This document shows positions 9,669-16,816 of a stretch of 25,513 nt of DNA, piece after piece. The translations under genes were made by a program, and so were the position numbers. The DNA is from JAJDIA01 sp031555145. Lineage in GTDB: Bacteria > Bacteroidota > Bacteroidia > Bacteroidales > Tannerellaceae. The DNA is taken from NCBI GenBank assembly GCA_031555145.1, contig JAVBUR010000023.1:1-25513 (forward strand), given 5' to 3'. Below the pieces are notes generated by a model, which saw only the letters and a program-made list of their open reading frames with translations, was not told the origin of the DNA and searched no databases. Every line of letters begins with the position of its first letter. The stretch's first letter is position 1.

Positions 9669-9688
9669 CTAACAGCTTATTCTGTTAG
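9669..9688 (-). promoter_or_regulatory. Hairpin in the rpsP 5' leader
   Basis: CTAACAG (9669-9675) and CTGTTAG (9682-9688) form a perfect 7-bp inverted repeat around 6 nt. It lies between the -7 box and the start codon, near the expected transcription start, so the transcript should begin with or just before this stem. It could protect the 5' end, bind a regulator (possibly S16 itself) or act as a DNA operator. The structure is visible; the role is inference. Confidence 0.45.
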
Positions 9689-9694
9689 CGGGTG

Positions 9695-9724
9695 CAAAGT
9701 TAGCTATAATAATGAAGACACAAA
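9695..9724 (-). promoter_or_regulatory. Bacteroidetes-type promoter of rpsP
   Basis: On the minus strand the sequence reads TTTG (9721-9724), 18 nt spacer, TAACTTTG (9695-9702), matching both the -33 and -7 elements of the Bacteroidetes primary sigma factor with near-ideal spacing. The rpsP ATG lies 44 nt downstream of the -7 box. Confidence 0.75.
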
Positions 9725-9788
9725 ACTTTTTCGAGAAAAACGTTTGTCTGTCCTCGATTTTGCCTGTCTGCTTCCGTTAATTTGCATA

Positions 9789-9841
9789 CCGGGAACGTTT
9801 AAATAGCAAAATGGTTTGTATATATGCCGGGAATCGTTTAA
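9789..9841 (+). repeat. Imperfect direct repeat in the OPT transporter promoter region
   Basis: CCGGGAACGTTTAA (9789-9802) and CCGGGAATCGTTTAA (9827-9841) are the same apart from one inserted T. The first lies just before the -33 box and the second fills the spacer and touches the -7 box. Placement at 38-nt spacing over a promoter fits a repressor or activator site; no regulator is identified. Confidence 0.4.
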
Positions 9842-9846
9842 TTTTG
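9815..9846 (+). promoter_or_regulatory. Bacteroidetes-type promoter of the OPT transporter operon
   Basis: TTTG (9815-9818), 20-nt spacer, TAATTTTG (9839-9846). Both elements match the Bacteroidetes consensus. The start codon is 53 nt downstream of the -7 box. Confidence 0.7.
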
Positions 9847-9899
9847 GCAGGATCGGCCTATAATTGGTCGGAAAATAAACTTAAATCTGTCAATTTTAT

Positions 9900-11900
9900 A
9901 TGTCAACAGAACAGAACGAAGAAAAATTGGGCGGCCTGCCCGAGAATGCCTACAGGGAACTAAAAGAAGGTGAAGTATATAAACCACTGATGTCGCCGGA
10001 TAAGACGTACAAGGAAGTGACGCCCTGGTCGGTCTTTTGGGGGCTGGTGATGGCGGTGATCTTCAGTGCCGCGGCAGCCTATCTGGGACTGAAAGTAGGA
10101 CAGGTGTTCGAAGCGGCTATCCCGATTGCGATTATCGCCGTGGGATTGTCAGGTACGTTCAAACGTAAGCATGCTCTGGGCGAGAATGTGATCATCCAGT
10201 CGATCGGCGCCAGCAGCGGCGTGATTGTGGCTGGGGCAATCTTTACCCTGCCGGCACTCTATATCCTGCAAAACAAATATCCGGAAATTGCGGTCAATTT
10301 CTTCGATGTCTTTATGAGTTCGCTCCTGGGAGGTATCCTGGGTATCCTGTTGCTGATACCGTTCCGTAAATACTTTGTGTCTGATATGCATGGCAAGTAT
10401 CCCTTTCCCGAGGCAACGGCTACCACACAGGTGCTGGTGTCGGGTGAGAAAGGGGGAAACCAGGCGCGGCCGTTGATCCTGGCCGGGCTGATCGGGGGGC
10501 TGTATGACTTTTGTATTGCCACATTCGGTTGGTGGAGTGAAGTAATATCCACTCGCATGATCGGCATGGGCGAGATGCTGGCCGACAAGGCAAAGGTGGT
10601 ATTCAAGGTAAACAGCGGTGCGGCAGTGCTCGGGCTGGGGTATATCATCGGACTGAAGTACTCGATGATCATCTGTGCCGGTTCGTTCCTGGTGTGGCTG
10701 GTGATCATTCCGCTGATGTCGGCTTTCTTTGGCGGTGAGGTGCTGACATTCGGCAACGACGCTATCACGGCAACGGTCGGTAGTATGACTGCTGAGCAAC
10801 TGTTTACCACCTATGCCCGCCATATTGGTATCGGTGGTATTGCCACAGCAGGGGTTATCGGGATTATCAAGTCCTGGGGAATTATCCGTGGCGCAGCCGG
10901 ATTGGCAGCTAAAGAATTGAAGGGAAAAGGTGGCGAAAAGGCGGCGACGGATGTCCGTACGCAACGCGACCTGCCGATGAAGGTGATCTCCATCGGGCTG
11001 GTGGTGACGTTGGTGGTGACGTATCTGTTCTTCCATTTCGGTGTATTGGATAATTGGACATATGCCGTGATCGCATTGTTGTTGGTGGGCGTGATCGCCT
11101 TCCTGTTTACGACCGTAGCGGCTAATGCCATTGCTATTGTGGGAACAAATCCGGTGTCGGGTATGACGCTGATGACGCTCATCCTGGCCTCTATTATATT
11201 GGTGGCAGCCGGACTGAAAGGGACGGCAGGGATGGTGTCGGCGCTGATCATTGGCGGGGTGGTATGTACGGCCTTGTCGATGGCAGGCGGTTTCATTACC
11301 GACCTCAAGATCGGTTACTGGCTCGGCAGCACGCCGGCGAAACAGCAAAGCTGGAAGTTCCTGGGGACATTGGTCTCGGCAGCTACGGTAGGAGGTGTGA
11401 TCCTGATCCTGAACCAGACCTACGGTTTTACCAGCGGTAAACTGGCCGCCCCACAGGCCAATGCCATGGCGGCGGTGATCGAACCGTTGATGAGTGGCGC
11501 CGGTGCTCCCTGGGTCTTATATGCTATCGGGGCGGTATTGGCCGTCACGCTGAATTTCCTGAAAGTGCCCGCACTGGCTTTTGCCCTGGGTATGTTTATT
11601 CCGTTGGAACTGAATACCCCGCTCCTGATCGGTGGGGCCGTCAGTTGGTATGTAAGCACACGCAGCCGTGATCCGGAGGTGAACAGCGCCCGTCTGGAGA
11701 AGGGTACGCTGATGGCTTCCGGTTTTATCGCCGGGGGTGCGCTGATGGGGGTAGTGAGTGCCGCCATGCGCTTCGGAGGGATCAACTGGGTGAATGAGAC
11801 CTGGCAGGCAAGCCATGAAGCCGAGTGGCTGGCTCTTGCCATTTATATAGGAATGATCCTCTTCCTGGCGAAGAGTTCACTGAGCGCAAAGAAAGGGTAA
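9900..11900 (+). CDS. OPT-family oligopeptide transporter
   Basis: This 666-residue polytopic membrane protein belongs to the OPT family as found in bacteria. After a short soluble N-terminus it has TPWSVFWGLVMAVIFSAAAA and YLGLKVGQVFEAAIP, then GENVIIQSIGASSGV, KYPFPEATATTQVLVSGEKG near residues 165-185, and a C-terminal half with NPVSGMTLMTLI and many more hydrophobic segments, about 14-16 in all. OPT proteins import small peptides or metal-ligand complexes using the proton gradient; the actual substrate cannot be read from sequence. The start follows a good promoter. A gene for a SpoIID/LytB protein starts 5 nt after the stop codon, which suggests an operon and hints that the imported peptides could come from cell-wall material, but this is inference only. 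Confidence 0.93.
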   Translation: MSTEQNEEKLGGLPENAYRELKEGEVYKPLMSPDKTYKEVTPWSVFWGLVMAVIFSAAAAYLGLKVGQVFEAAIPIAIIAVGLSGTFKRKHALGENVIIQSIGASSGVIVAGAIFTLPALYILQNKYPEIAVNFFDVFMSSLLGGILGILLLIPFRKYFVSDMHGKYPFPEATATTQVLVSGEKGGNQARPLILAGLIGGLYDFCIATFGWWSEVISTRMIGMGEMLADKAKVVFKVNSGAAVLGLGYIIGLKYSMIICAGSFLVWLVIIPLMSAFFGGEVLTFGNDAITATVGSMTAEQLFTTYARHIGIGGIATAGVIGIIKSWGIIRGAAGLAAKELKGKGGEKAATDVRTQRDLPMKVISIGLVVTLVVTYLFFHFGVLDNWTYAVIALLLVGVIAFLFTTVAANAIAIVGTNPVSGMTLMTLILASIILVAAGLKGTAGMVSALIIGGVVCTALSMAGGFITDLKIGYWLGSTPAKQQSWKFLGTLVSAATVGGVILILNQTYGFTSGKLAAPQANAMAAVIEPLMSGAGAPWVLYAIGAVLAVTLNFLKVPALAFALGMFIPLELNTPLLIGGAVSWYVSTRSRDPEVNSARLEKGTLMASGFIAGGALMGVVSAAMRFGGINWVNETWQASHEAEWLALAIYIGMILFLAKSSLSAKKG

Positions 11901-11905
11901 AGACG

Positions 11906-13222
11906 ATGGAAACACCTTTTGTCAATGTCGGAATAGTATCGGACAAAGAGCTCTCGTTCGTATTCAACGAGGCGTACGTCCATGTAGAAACCGGCGCTTT
12001 TCTGGAAGGAGAGTGCCGGGCGGTTTGGCAAAGTGGAAAGATTCTTTTCAATGGCAAGCTGTATGACGAACTGTTTTTCGAACCTTCCATTTCAACCGCT
12101 TCTTTCGATTTAAAGAGCGTCCTGATCGGCGTCGATTTCCATTGGGAGCGGGAGGAAGACCAGTGTTTCCGCGGCGCGCTCAACCTGATTGTCGACCAGG
12201 AAACCCTGGTGGCGATCAACCAGGTGGATGTGGAAGAATACCTGGCGAGTGTGATCTCGTCCGAAATGAGCGCCGTTGCTTCAAAGGAATTTCTGAAGGC
12301 GCATGCGGTGATTTCGCGTAGCTGGTTGTTGGCGCAGATCGAAAAGAATAGCTACTTGCAGGTTGCTCAGGCAGACTACCAGGCGTGTACGCGTGATGAT
12401 CTCCGGCTTGTCCGATGGTATGACCGCGAAGACCATACCCTGTTCGACGTCTGCGCCGACGATCATTGCCAGCGCTACCAAGGCATTACACGGGCAACCA
12501 GTCCGATTGTGCAACAGGTGATCAACGAAACCCGGGGAGAGATACTTACGAATGACGGAGCGATTTGCGACGCCCGCTTCTCTAAATGTTGCGGTGGGGT
12601 GACCGAGCGGTTCGAAACCTGCTGGGAACCGGTGCCGCATACCTATCTGACGACCTTGCGCGACAGTGTCGACACAAAGTATCCCAACCTCACTATTGAA
12701 GCGGAAGCCGAACGATGGATACGCACTTCCCCGGAAGCCTTTTGCAATACACGGGATAAACGGGTACTTAGCCAGGTATTGACGAACTACGACCAGGAAA
12801 CGACCGACTTCTACCGTTGGAAGGTAGGCTATACCCAACCGCTGCTGTCCGGACTGATCCGCCGTAAGACCGGGATGGATTTTGGGCAGATCATCGACCT
12901 TATCCCCGTCAAGCGCGGGACGTCGGGGCGTTTGGAGGAACTGACCATCATAGGCACAAAGCTGACCTACACGATCGGAAAGGAACTGGAAATCCGCCGC
13001 TCGCTGTCGGAATCTCACCTCTACAGCGCCGCCTTTGTGGTCGACAAGGAAGAGATGGTGGACGGTGTCCCGCAGCGTTTCGTATTGACAGGCGCCGGAT
13101 GGGGACATGGCGTTGGTTTCTGCCAGATCGGCGCCGCCATTATGGGCGACAGGGGATATGATTACCGGAGTATCCTCCAGCATTATTATCCGGGAACAGT
13201 GCTCGACAAACGTTACGGATGA
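11906..13222 (+). CDS. SpoIID/LytB domain protein without a signal peptide
   Basis: I chose ATG 11906 (438 residues), 5 nt after the OPT stop; an in-frame ATG at 11825 lies inside the OPT gene and adds only polar sequence. The SpoIID domain is clear: VDVEEYLASVISSEM (E120 matches the catalytic glutamate of SpoIID), then L-K-A-H-A-V-I-S-R-S-W, T-R-G-E-I-L with a CCGG-V-T-E segment, and C-terminal GAGWGHGVGFCQIGA followed by ILQHYYPGT. SpoIID is a lytic transglycosylase that cuts glycan strands stripped of stem peptides; LytB relatives enhance amidases. Those act outside the cytoplasm, but neither start gives a signal peptide, lipobox or membrane segment here. Either the protein works in the cytoplasm on imported muropeptides, leaves by another route, or has another substrate. 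The next gene overlaps by 4 nt (ATGA). Confidence 0.87.
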   Translation: METPFVNVGIVSDKELSFVFNEAYVHVETGAFLEGECRAVWQSGKILFNGKLYDELFFEPSISTASFDLKSVLIGVDFHWEREEDQCFRGALNLIVDQETLVAINQVDVEEYLASVISSEMSAVASKEFLKAHAVISRSWLLAQIEKNSYLQVAQADYQACTRDDLRLVRWYDREDHTLFDVCADDHCQRYQGITRATSPIVQQVINETRGEILTNDGAICDARFSKCCGGVTERFETCWEPVPHTYLTTLRDSVDTKYPNLTIEAEAERWIRTSPEAFCNTRDKRVLSQVLTNYDQETTDFYRWKVGYTQPLLSGLIRRKTGMDFGQIIDLIPVKRGTSGRLEELTIIGTKLTYTIGKELEIRRSLSESHLYSAAFVVDKEEMVDGVPQRFVLTGAGWGHGVGFCQIGAAIMGDRGYDYRSILQHYYPGTVLDKRYG

Positions 13223-13875
13223 TACCCGGAAAGAAGAAACATCCGCTAACCGTCTTAATCGAACAGGGAGAGCATCAGCAACTTGACTTCAAGTTTGAGG
13301 TGAACGACAGCAAGAAGATTGCCCGTACCCTCTGTGCCTTCGCCAATACTGACGGAGGTCGTTTGCTGATTGGCGTGAAAGATAATGGGGTGATCTCCGG
13401 CGTACATAGCGATGAAGAATATTTCATGATCGAAGCCGCTTCGCAGATGTACACTCGCCCGGAAATACCTTTCCAAGCCAAACGGTGGGAGGTAGGCGGT
13501 AAAGTAGTATTGGAAATTTATATCGCCCCCGGCTCCGATAAACCTTATACGGCTCCCGACCGCGACGATCGCTTCAAAGCCTATATCCGTGTCGCCGACG
13601 AAAATATGCTGGCGAATGAAGTACTGCTGCTTGCCTGGCGGAAGAAACAACAAACAGGCGGTACGTTGTTGAAGATCAGCAAGCCGGTCGAGATTCTGCT
13701 CTCTTTTTTGAATGAACATCCCACCATTACCATCAACCAACTCTGCCGGATCGCCCATGTGAACTACTACACGGCACGGAATATCCTCAGCGACCTGATC
13801 GCCGTGGATGCATTGGAATATATGGTGGAGAACAAGCGGATTTGCTACCGCCGAAACCCATTGTCAGACAGGTAA
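13219..13875 (+). CDS. AlbA_2 (Schlafen-type) domain protein with C-terminal winged helix
   Basis: This 218-residue protein has an AlbA_2 domain at about residues 12-130: QLDFKFEVNDSKKIARTLCA, then AFANTDGGRLLIGVKDNG and a later Y-x-R-x-x-x-x-N-x-x-A region. This is the fold shared by Schlafen proteins and many bacterial ATP-binding or transcription regulators. The last 60 or so residues (PTITINQLCRIAHVNYYTAR and following) look like a winged helix-turn-helix. The domain pair suggests a nucleic-acid-binding regulator, perhaps of its own operon, but the function is unknown. Its ATG shares the ATGA overlap with the SpoIID stop codon, so the two are probably translationally coupled. The 3' end overlaps the convergent nfeD by 12 nt. 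Confidence 0.82.
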   Translation: MIPGKKKHPLTVLIEQGEHQQLDFKFEVNDSKKIARTLCAFANTDGGRLLIGVKDNGVISGVHSDEEYFMIEAASQMYTRPEIPFQAKRWEVGGKVVLEIYIAPGSDKPYTAPDRDDRFKAYIRVADENMLANEVLLLAWRKKQQTGGTLLKISKPVEILLSFLNEHPTITINQLCRIAHVNYYTARNILSDLIAVDALEYMVENKRICYRRNPLSDR

Positions 13876-14829
13876 CACATACACCTGTGCGTTTTCCGTG
13901 CGGACAACGCGTATGGGCGTTCCCTTTTCAATAAAACCGGACTCGGAGATACCGTCGTACATCTCGCCATCGATCGTGACTTTGCCCGAAGGGCGTAATA
14001 CGGTAGCGGCTGTACCGGTACGACCTATCAGGTTGGTATGCAGGTCGACGGAGATGGCTTCTTCGAGATCGGTATGCAAGGCCACCTTCCGGAACATGCC
14101 TTTGTTGCTCCCGATCTTGTCCGACAGCCACAGGATAAGGGCAAAACTGAGGCCTAGCCCCATCAGGACAGTCAGTGCCGCCCGTCCGGTTTCGGCACTG
14201 CTTACACCTTTGAAGGTGAAGTCGGTATTGTCGATCAGGCTGATGGTCAACCCAACGATGGCTAGCAGGATCCCACTGATCCCTGCCACTCCGAAGCCGG
14301 GTATGACAAATATCTCAAGGCCGATCAACAGTACACCTATAATAAAGATCAGTATCTCCCAGTTTTGCGCCACCCCATCCATATATAAAGGAGCAAAATA
14401 GAGTACAGCGGCTACCACGGCAGCAGCTGAGGGAAAACCGATCCCCGGCGTCTGGAGTTCGAAGTAGATCCCTCCGATAATGATCAGGATCAGGAGTGAC
14501 TGGACGACTGGGTTCATCAGGAATCCTTTGACGTTATCAAACCAGGAGGGTGCGTAGTGCTTCAATTCATAGTGGGGATATCCCATGTAGCGGGTGATCA
14601 CTTCGTCGACCGATTCGGCAATTCCGTCGCAGTAGCCCCACTTCAATGCCTCTTCGGCTGTCAGGGTAAGCACTTTGCCGCTATCGACCAGGTTGGGAAC
14701 TACCGTGCGCTCATCCACCATGGCTTCGGCGATCAGTGGATCCCGTTTCCATTGGAGGATGGTGTCACCTTTTTGGAACAGCGTGTCCTTCCCTTGTGCT
14801 TCGGCTGTGGCACGGATCATTGAACGCAT
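13864..14829 (-). CDS. NfeD C-terminal fragment (rest of protease domain, membrane region, OB-fold)
   Basis: This 321-residue open stretch starts at an ATG that directly follows the TAG stop. It holds the last part of the ClpP-like domain, about four membrane helices (from NPVVQSLLILIIIGGIYFEL on), and a C-terminal OB-fold beginning LIGRTGTAATVLRPSGKV. By itself it lacks a signal peptide and the catalytic serine. Resumed translation at the TAG-ATG junction could produce it, as membrane helices can insert without a cleaved signal; this is possible but unproven. Confidence 0.45.
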   Translation of the reverse strand: MRSMIRATAEAQGKDTLFQKGDTILQWKRDPLIAEAMVDERTVVPNLVDSGKVLTLTAEEALKWGYCDGIAESVDEVITRYMGYPHYELKHYAPSWFDNVKGFLMNPVVQSLLILIIIGGIYFELQTPGIGFPSAAAVVAAVLYFAPLYMDGVAQNWEILIFIIGVLLIGLEIFVIPGFGVAGISGILLAIVGLTISLIDNTDFTFKGVSSAETGRAALTVLMGLGLSFALILWLSDKIGSNKGMFRKVALHTDLEEAISVDLHTNLIGRTGTAATVLRPSGKVTIDGEMYDGISESGFIEKGTPIRVVRTENAQVYVLPV

Positions 14830-15255
14830 CTACGACTGGTATTTATCGGGCAGTTCGGCACCGGTTTGGTTCACCACAGTGGCGGCTCCTATGCTGGCCC
14901 CTTTTCGCATGTAAATCTTTTTACAGGCAATGGAGATTAACGCACCGGCAGACGCGGCGTTGTTATCAATAAATACATACACCGGCAGCGGGCAATACAG
15001 GATCGCCGTCCGCATGGAGTCAGCAGCATCCAACAGACCACCATATGTGTTCAGGTGCAACAAGACAGCGTCGGCTCCCAATGTTTGTGCTTCGGCCAGT
15101 CCGTTGCTGAGGTAGATACGGGTCGTATTGCTGATTTCTTTTTTTATATCTATCTGATAAATAAGCGATTTATTGGTGTCCCCTTTGTCGGCTGCTGCCT
15201 GGAATACGGTCAGGATGGAGAGGATCAGGCAAAGGGAAATGCTTGTTTGTTTCAT
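14830..15255 (-). CDS. NfeD N-terminal fragment (signal peptide plus catalytic serine)
   Basis: The 141-residue product has a signal peptide (about residues 1-21) and the first part of the ClpP-like domain including HLNTYGG and S102. It stops right after DKYQS. It lacks the later part of the protease domain and all membrane helices, so it would be released as a soluble, probably inactive periplasmic fragment. K138, in DKYQS, lies near where the catalytic lysine of NfeD proteases is expected, but I cannot confirm the alignment. Confidence 0.45.
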   Translation of the reverse strand: MKQTSISLCLILSILTVFQAAADKGDTNKSLIYQIDIKKEISNTTRIYLSNGLAEAQTLGADAVLLHLNTYGGLLDAADSMRTAILYCPLPVYVFIDNNAASAGALISIACKKIYMRKGASIGAATVVNQTGAELPDKYQS

Positions 15256-15340
15256 GTGTATGCGTGTATAAAAAATGGTTTCTCTACATTAATATAATAT
15301 AATATGGCCGAAAAAGCGACCTTTTGTCAATTATTCTTTC

Positions 15341-15348
15341 TATATTTG
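15341..15348 (+). promoter_or_regulatory. Putative -7 promoter element of the ECF sigma gene
   Basis: TATATTTG matches TAnnTTTG, 52 nt before the sigma start codon. The nearest TTTG upstream (15323-15326) is only 14 nt away, shorter than usual, so the -33 partner is doubtful. The AT-rich run to its left lies between the divergent nfeD and sigma genes. Confidence 0.45.
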
Positions 15349-15400
15349 TTTATTCGCCGTTATACCAGAACGCTATATTAAACGCTAAAAAACAAAAAGT

Positions 15401-15910
15401 ATGAACTCGTCGCAATTTCAGAAAAAAATTTTGGGCATGCAAGAGAAGATGATGAATTTTGCTCTTATGCTCACAACAAACAAAGAAGATGCATGTGATT
15501 TATTGCAGGATACAACCCTGAAGGTACTCAACAGTCGTGACAAATTTGTAGACAATGTGAATTTCAAAGGGTGGGTGCTAACCATCATGCGTAACATTTT
15601 TATTAACAACTACCATAAGGTGGTACGGATACAAACCGTTATCGACCAGAATACGGATTTATACAACCTGGATGGCATGACTACTACCAGTATGGATACC
15701 CCGGACGGATCCTTCCAGTTGAAAGAGATTACGGAAGCGATTGATCGTCTGAACGACGAACTTCGGATCCCGTTGGGCTTATACCTGGCTGGTTACAAGT
15801 ATAACGAAATCGCAAATAGCCTTCATGTTCCTTTGGGGACGATCAAAAGTCGGATTTATTTTGCCCGTAAGCGTTTGCAGGAAGAACTGAAGGACTTCCG
15901 CCACTTGTAA
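15401..15910 (+). CDS. ECF-type RNA polymerase sigma factor
   Basis: This 169-residue protein has only sigma regions 2 and 4, as ECF sigma factors do. Region 2 covers about residues 10-75 (EDACDLLQDTTLKVL; FKGWVLTIMRNIFINNYHK, where the core-binding and -10-melting helices lie). A short Asp/Thr-rich linker follows, then region 4 at about 108-162 with YNEIANSLHVPLGTIKSRI as the helix-turn-helix. ECF factors direct RNA polymerase to stress or envelope promoters and are usually held by an anti-sigma factor. None is encoded beside this one: the left neighbour is nfeD and a terminator separates it from the genes to the right. It resembles the small stand-alone ECF factors common in Bacteroidales. 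Its regulon cannot be read here. Confidence 0.93.
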   Translation: MNSSQFQKKILGMQEKMMNFALMLTTNKEDACDLLQDTTLKVLNSRDKFVDNVNFKGWVLTIMRNIFINNYHKVVRIQTVIDQNTDLYNLDGMTTTSMDTPDGSFQLKEITEAIDRLNDELRIPLGLYLAGYKYNEIANSLHVPLGTIKSRIYFARKRLQEELKDFRHL

Positions 15911-15931
15911 GATTACAAAAATAGTCATTGA

Positions 15932-15980
15932 ACAGGAGGCTGGCATAAAGAGAAAACTCTTGTGCCAGTCTCCTGTTTTT
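15932..15980 (+). terminator. Rho-independent terminator of the ECF sigma gene
   Basis: ACAGGAGGCTGGCA (15932-15945) pairs with TGCCAGTCTCCTGT (15963-15976) with one G-T wobble, giving a 14-bp stem and a 17-nt loop, followed by TTTTT. It shows that the sigma gene is transcribed apart from the genes downstream. Confidence 0.9.
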
Positions 15981-16096
15981 CTGTGTTTGACGCGATTGTA
16001 TACATGCCCCGGCAGAGGCTGACGGATAATTTAATGAACGAAATAGTTCTATATTAAGAATTTATTCCATATCTTTCAGCGATAAATTAAATACAA

Positions 16097-16816
16097 GTGA
16101 AAAAAATTGCCGCACTAAGCGTATTCCTGTTGATAGGATGGGTGGGATACGCACAGGAAACAGAGGTATCCGCACAGGTGCCCATCTCCTTTTCTACGGA
16201 GTATATGCAGGCTGCTCGCGAGCAGGCAGTAATCTATTCGGGAAGGGAACAAATTATATATCCTGCGTATTATATCGGACACCCCTACCTGGTCTCTACA
16301 GACTTTGTGAAGGGAACAATTGTCTATGACGGTATTCAGTATCCGAACCTCCGCATGCGGCTTGACCTGTATCGGAATGAATTAATCGTTTCCGTTCCTC
16401 ATGGAAGTTATAATGTGGTATTACAACCTGATAAACTGAATACAGCCGATTTCCACTCTTATCGTCTGTTCTATCATTATCCGGACGGCTTGAAAGGCAG
16501 TCCCGGGGAAGGGTATTGTATCTTATTGGATGATGGCGCCTGCCGGGTGATAGAGAAGCCTATAGCCCTGTTGCTCGAAAAGGTGAAGGATATTGATATG
16601 GAAGTGTATTTTGAGCAATCAAGTCGCTTTTATATCCTGAAAGAGGATGTCTACTATGCGGTGAAGAGCAAGTCAGGCGTATTGAAAGTATTTAAAACGC
16701 ATAAGAAGGAATTGAACCGTTTTGCCAAACAACAACAGTTGGATTTCAAGAAAGAAACCGGAAAATCCATTGTCGCGCTGGTAAATGAGTATGAACGATT
16801 AACAAAGCAGCCATGA
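16097..16816 (+). CDS. Secreted protein of unknown function, first gene of the TonB receptor operon
   Basis: I do not recognise this 239-residue protein. It starts with GTG, giving MKKIAALSVFLLIGWVGYAQ, a clear signal peptide with cleavage likely near residue 19-20; there is no lipobox. The mature part alternates strand-forming segments rich in Tyr and Val in its first two thirds and ends in a charged, probably helical region (FKTHKKELNRFAKQQQLDFK). No membrane helix follows, so it should be periplasmic or secreted. Its stop codon overlaps the start of the TonB-dependent receptor (ATGA), so the two are co-translated and probably cooperate at the outer membrane. I see no good TAnnTTTG promoter before it (the closest is TATCTTTC at 16070-16077), which leaves room for an alternative sigma factor. 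Confidence 0.8.
   Translation: MKKIAALSVFLLIGWVGYAQETEVSAQVPISFSTEYMQAAREQAVIYSGREQIIYPAYYIGHPYLVSTDFVKGTIVYDGIQYPNLRMRLDLYRNELIVSVPHGSYNVVLQPDKLNTADFHSYRLFYHYPDGLKGSPGEGYCILLDDGACRVIEKPIALLLEKVKDIDMEVYFEQSSRFYILKEDVYYAVKSKSGVLKVFKTHKKELNRFAKQQQLDFKKETGKSIVALVNEYERLTKQP

Larger units (their letters stand above)
13864..15255 (-). pseudogene. nfeD: Long-form NfeD (ClpP-class membrane serine protease), interrupted by an in-frame TAG
   Basis: The two halves (14830-15255 and 13864-14829) are in the same frame and separated by a single TAG at 14830-14832 (minus strand); removing it gives one NfeD protein of ordinary long-form size, about 463 residues. The order is: signal peptide (residues 1-21), ClpP-like protease domain with HLNTYGG and the nucleophile S102 in N-N-A-A-S-A-G-A-L-I-S, then after the stop the rest of the protease domain, four membrane segments, and a C-terminal OB-fold ending the gene. 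The residue at the stop follows DKYQS and precedes MRSMIRA, where I believe homologues usually have Tyr; TAG is one base from TAC or TAT. This looks like a point nonsense mutation or a base-call error. Proteases of this type cleave membrane or stomatin-family (SPFH) partners; no SPFH gene is next door. Confidence 0.75.

Noticed and set aside
10149..11348. 399-codon minus-strand open frame opposite the OPT gene
   Set aside because: Very rich in His, Gln, Cys and Arg, as expected from the reverse of a membrane protein gene; no domain.
12281..13183. 300-codon minus-strand open frame opposite the SpoIID gene
   Set aside because: No recognisable motif; it lies inside a well-supported SpoIID gene on the plus strand.
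14827..14835. TAG in nfeD as pyrrolysine or a reassigned amber codon
   Set aside because: Other genes in the window end normally, including rlmB at TAG; no amber suppressor or pyrrolysine gene is in view. A point nonsense change explains it more simply.
15291..15305. Three tandem AATAT units in the nfeD/sigma intergenic region
   Set aside because: Short AT-rich runs are common in Bacteroidetes promoters; nothing shows a special role.
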